The notes beneath the pieces are model-generated. The model did no database searches, was not told the origin of the DNA, and worked only from the letters and a program-made list of their open reading frames with translations. Position numbers and translations under genes: made by a program. Shown here piece by piece: positions 61,444 to 64,000 of a stretch of 64,000 nt of DNA. Each line of letters starts with the position of its first letter. Positions within the stretch are counted from its first letter, which is position 1. This stretch comes from JACJYC01 sp964558465 (GTDB lineage Bacteria > Bacteroidota > Bacteroidia > Chitinophagales > Saprospiraceae), in the NCBI GenBank assembly GCA_964558465.1, contig CAZLEF010000036.1, forward strand, positions 1-64,000. Direction: 5' to 3'.

Positions 61444-61469
61444 CGCAAACGAATGCGCAAACGTTTGCG
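61444..61469. promoter_or_regulatory. LacI-type operator (CGCAAACGTTTGCG) with an extra half-site
   Basis: A perfect 14-bp palindrome CGCAAACGTTTGCG (61456-61469) with the central CpG typical of LacI-family operators lies just upstream of the -7 element of the LacI-family gene. A further half-site CGCAAACG sits at 61444-61451. The position implies autoregulation. Confidence 0.75.
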
Positions 61470-61484
61470 GTGGAAAAAAAGTTT

Positions 61485-61492
61485 TACTTTTG
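61485..61492 (+). promoter_or_regulatory. Promoter -7 element (TAnnTTTG) for the LacI-family gene
   Basis: TACTTTTG lies 15 bp downstream of the operator palindrome and 21 bp before the ATG, so a bound repressor would cover the -33 region. Confidence 0.6.
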
Positions 61493-61513
61493 TTCCTGTA
61501 TGCAAAAAGGAAG

Positions 61514-62512
61514 ATGAAAAAAATAACCATCAAGGACCTGGCTAAACTGTTGGATGTCAACCCTTCCACGGTTTCAAGAGCCCTTAAAGACCATCCGGAT
61601 ATCAGCCCGGCTATGCGGGCAAAAGTAAAAGAAGTCGCTTCCCAACTGGGGTATACGTCCAATTGGCAGGCAATCTCCTTTCGCAAACGAAGGAGCCGGC
61701 TGATCGGACTGATCATACCCGATATGAATATGTACTTTTTTCCGCCTGTGATCAAGGCTATTGAACGAAGGGTCAGGCAGGAAGGGTACAACCTGGTGGT
61801 GCTGCATTCCAATAACCGGTTGCAAGGCGAGAAAGACAATGTGGCGATCTGCCGCCATCTTGGCGTGGAAGGTTTGCTGGTTTCTTTATCTTCTGAATCG
61901 GAGACCCTGGATCATTTCCTGACCTTCAGGGAACAGGAGGACGCTCCGGTCGTTCTGTTTGACCGGGTGAAAGAAAATGCCGGATTTCCCACCGTTGTCA
62001 TTCAGGACGAGATCGCCACCCGGACCGCTATAAAACACCTGATCGAACGGGGCAGGAGCCATATCATGGGATTGTTCGGCGACCCCAATATTTCCATTTC
62101 AAAATACCGGTTGGAGGGGTATCTCAAAACGCTGGAGGAGTTTGGAATGCCGGTTCACCCTAATTTGATCGTCAATGCATACAGCGAGCTGGAGGCTCAG
62201 GCGGCCGTCAGGCGGTCTCTGATCGGAACGCCCAAACCGGATGCCATTTTTGCCATGAGCGACGAATTGCTCGTCGGCGTAATGCAGGGGCTGGCAGAAA
62301 GCGGCATCAAAATCCCCCGTGAGATCGCGGTCATTGCGATCAGTGATGGAATGGCGCCCCAATTCTGGAATCCGGCCATCACTTTTGTCGAACATTCGGG
62401 TACGGCGGTAGGTGCAACTTCCGCTTCCTTTCTGTTTGACCTGATTGAAGGCAAAACGGTGGAACAATCCAGGATCGTGCCGACCTACCTGATGACCAAG
62501 GGATCTACTTAA
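61514..62512 (+). CDS. LacI family transcriptional regulator
   Basis: A 332-residue regulator. The N-terminal helix-turn-helix and hinge are canonical (ITIKDLAKLLDVNPSTVSRA, then LKDHPDISPAMRAKVKEVA), followed by a periplasmic-binding-protein-like sensor domain (LIGLIIPDMNMYFFPPVIKA; AIFAMSDELLVGVMQGL). The effector is probably a sugar, but no transport or catabolic operon is adjacent. The ATG at 61514 follows an AAGGAAG Shine-Dalgarno. Its stop overlaps the stop of the convergent gene by three bases. Likely represses itself through the palindrome upstream. Confidence 0.93.
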   Translation: MKKITIKDLAKLLDVNPSTVSRALKDHPDISPAMRAKVKEVASQLGYTSNWQAISFRKRRSRLIGLIIPDMNMYFFPPVIKAIERRVRQEGYNLVVLHSNNRLQGEKDNVAICRHLGVEGLLVSLSSESETLDHFLTFREQEDAPVVLFDRVKENAGFPTVVIQDEIATRTAIKHLIERGRSHIMGLFGDPNISISKYRLEGYLKTLEEFGMPVHPNLIVNAYSELEAQAAVRRSLIGTPKPDAIFAMSDELLVGVMQGLAESGIKIPREIAVIAISDGMAPQFWNPAITFVEHSGTAVGATSASFLFDLIEGKTVEQSRIVPTYLMTKGST

Positions 62513-64000
62513 AATTTATAGACGATCTGGGCGGTGTACTGCGTTTTTGACGGACCGTCGATCTCCTCCGGTCCGCTGCCGGACCGGTCCTGGTTGGTCC
62601 AGTATGTTTGAGCGATGCGGCCTTCCAGTGTCAGGTTCCGAATGCCTTTAAACCGCAAATTGAGGTAATACCGGCTGCCTTCGTTGTAATAAGGCAGGAT
62701 GGAAAAAACGTATAATAAATTGTTTTCAAAGGAATAAAATCGAATGCTGTACCCGTCGGTATCCATCAGGGCAAACCGGGCCGTGACCGAAAGCGGAAAT
62801 CCGGCAGGCTGATAAATGATATCCTGATAGATCATGAATCCTTTTTGCAAATCATTGATCTCATTGTCCGCAAAACCAAAATCGACCCTGCTCCTCAGTT
62901 CCAGGGCCTTGGTTGCCTGGTAGCTGAAATGAAGCCTGGTTTGAAAAATCCGGGAAGGCGTCACCCGGTTGGTTTTGGTTTCAAAAACCGGGACGTTTTT
63001 TTCCTTGACTTCATCCCTGAATTCTATATAGGCCTCATAAAGGCGCTTTTTAAAATGGGTGATCCGGAACCTGTATTCGTAACCCTTGCTGGGCGCATCT
63101 GCATTGGAACGAAGCCAGGGATGGCTCCACAGATCAAAATATCCGCTTGCAAGCCAGTTTTTGACAGGCCGCAAGGCCAGGCCGAGGTACAGCCCCCTTT
63201 CATTTCTGCCGCCCGAGGTTTCTCCGAATGGATCGCTGTTCAGGGCAATGAAATCTTTGGGGTAGTTCCGGTAGACCACGGCAAGGTCCAACGCCGGATG
63301 CAGACCCGCTAACAAACCGTTTACCGTGGCGATGGCGCCGTTGTCCGACCACCCGGTCTCTCCGAAAAAATTGATATTTCCAACCATCCAGGTGTAATCC
63401 GTGCTGACATTGGTGAGTTGGCGACCGCTGAAATAATACCGGTTATAAGGTTGCAGCCGGCGGAAAAGCGGCTTATCGAGCAGGTGATGGACCCCGTTCA
63501 TCGCAAAGCTCCACCTTGATCCCTGATATTTGACACTGGCTCCTGCCGAAAGTTGCATAAATGCATTTTGGTTGATGATTTCGGTCGGCGTCCGGTGATA
63601 CCCATCGATATCCATCGAAGAAACGCTGAGAATCTCCCGGTCGAGGTCGGAGGTGTCGGATTGGAGGGTTCCATCCCGCCCCATATAGGAACCAAAGGCA
63701 GTGACGTCGATCCGGGGGGTCAATGCCAGGGTTGCGGCAGCCCCTCTCAAAAAATTGACTTCGGAAACGGCGGTATGCGGTCTGACCTGGCGTCCGCCCC
63801 GTTTAACGCTGGTTGCCAATACACTTTTCCCGCTGTTGAACCCTGAGGCCATGATCAATCCTTGTCCGAAATTGACGGCATAATCGCCGAGCGCCAGGGC
63901 TTTCAGCGTCCGGGTATAATCCCGGAGGTAGAGATGCGCAGAATAATAATCGAAACCTTCCGGATTGGAACCGCTGAAAAATTCTTCTCCCCGGTCTTTT
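62509..64000 (-). CDS. Competence-type HhH-associated beta-barrel protein, 5' end beyond window
   Basis: The gene runs off the right edge; 496 codons plus the stop are visible with no start codon required, since the frame remains open to 64000. The visible part looks like an outer membrane beta-barrel: it begins DYYSAHLYLRDYTRTLKALA, LGDYAVNFGQGLIMASGFN, followed by KRGGRQVRPHTAVSEVNFLR, and ends in TAQIVYKF with a C-terminal aromatic. This segment resembles the large Bacteroidota proteins whose N-terminus carries ComEA-like helix-hairpin-helix motifs; that part would lie outside the window, so the assignment is inference. Confidence 0.6.
   Translation of the reverse strand, partial: KDRGEEFFSGSNPEGFDYYSAHLYLRDYTRTLKALALGDYAVNFGQGLIMASGFNSGKSVLATSVKRGGRQVRPHTAVSEVNFLRGAAATLALTPRIDVTAFGSYMGRDGTLQSDTSDLDREILSVSSMDIDGYHRTPTEIINQNAFMQLSAGASVKYQGSRWSFAMNGVHHLLDKPLFRRLQPYNRYYFSGRQLTNVSTDYTWMVGNINFFGETGWSDNGAIATVNGLLAGLHPALDLAVVYRNYPKDFIALNSDPFGETSGGRNERGLYLGLALRPVKNWLASGYFDLWSHPWLRSNADAPSKGYEYRFRITHFKKRLYEAYIEFRDEVKEKNVPVFETKTNRVTPSRIFQTRLHFSYQATKALELRSRVDFGFADNEINDLQKGFMIYQDIIYQPAGFPLSVTARFALMDTDGYSIRFYSFENNLLYVFSILPYYNEGSRYYLNLRFKGIRNLTLEGRIAQTYWTNQDRSGSGPEEIDGPSKTQYTAQIVYKF

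Overview
The window is a bacterial chromosome segment of moderate GC with about 44 protein genes on both strands. Several lines point to Bacteroidota, most likely Saprospiria (Lewinella/Haliscomenobacter type); the genus is inference. These are a TonB-dependent receptor with a carboxypeptidase-like N-terminal domain, secreted proteins with type IX secretion (T9SS) type A or type B C-terminal sorting domains, proteins of families DUF4403, DUF1343 and DUF3089, a PycTM-domain protein, and promoter -7 elements of the form TAnnTTTG with few Shine-Dalgarno sites.

Layout. 1-5.5 kb: ZIP metal transporter, then a TonB receptor and a T9SS-exported alpha/beta-hydrolase-like protein that look like one transcription unit. 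5.5-15 kb (minus): miaB, a sigma-54-type activator, prmA, a very large exported protein of unknown function and an acyl-CoA reductase, closely packed and probably partly co-transcribed. 15-24 kb: exported PDZ protein, DUF4403 lipoprotein, sialidase-like T9SS protein, 2-hydroxyacid dehydrogenase, and a TPR protein with an EAD11-like N-terminus. 23.8-29.8 kb: a membrane-bound dehydrogenase/cytochrome c lipoprotein divergent from a Gfo/Idh/MocA oxidoreductase and a GH113-like glycosidase, probably a carbohydrate-related group.

29.8-34.6 kb is a clearly AT-richer island. It holds an ArsR/AHSA1 pair, a decayed group II intron end with its domain V/VI, a secreted protein of unknown function, a DUF6602 nuclease-like protein, and several imperfect hairpins ending in GCTAAC/GTTAGC that resemble integron attC sites. 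A two-part glycosyltransferase gene with a possible frameshift lies at the right edge, followed by a 0.37-kb MITE-like element.

37-64 kb is mainly core genes with some accessory ones: exonuclease/GIY-YIG fusion, NamZ-like muramidase, TauE, valS, YrdC-like, T9SS type B PKD protein, rplS, GH13-like enzyme, DoxX, transaldolase, hemE, accD, EF-G-like GTPase, class IV aminotransferase overlapping an HD-PycTM protein, the rpsF-rpsR-rplI operon, C2-like and DUF3089 proteins, a LacI regulator with a self-operator, and a competence-type HhH beta-barrel protein running off the right edge.

The most interesting items are the HD-PycTM fusion without a cyclase, the EAD11-TM-TPR protein, the attC-like island with an intron end and short palindrome insertions, the MITE with nested palindromes, the giant protein downstream of miaB/prmA, and the hydrolase without its serine. 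No tRNA, rRNA, CRISPR array or intact transposase was seen.
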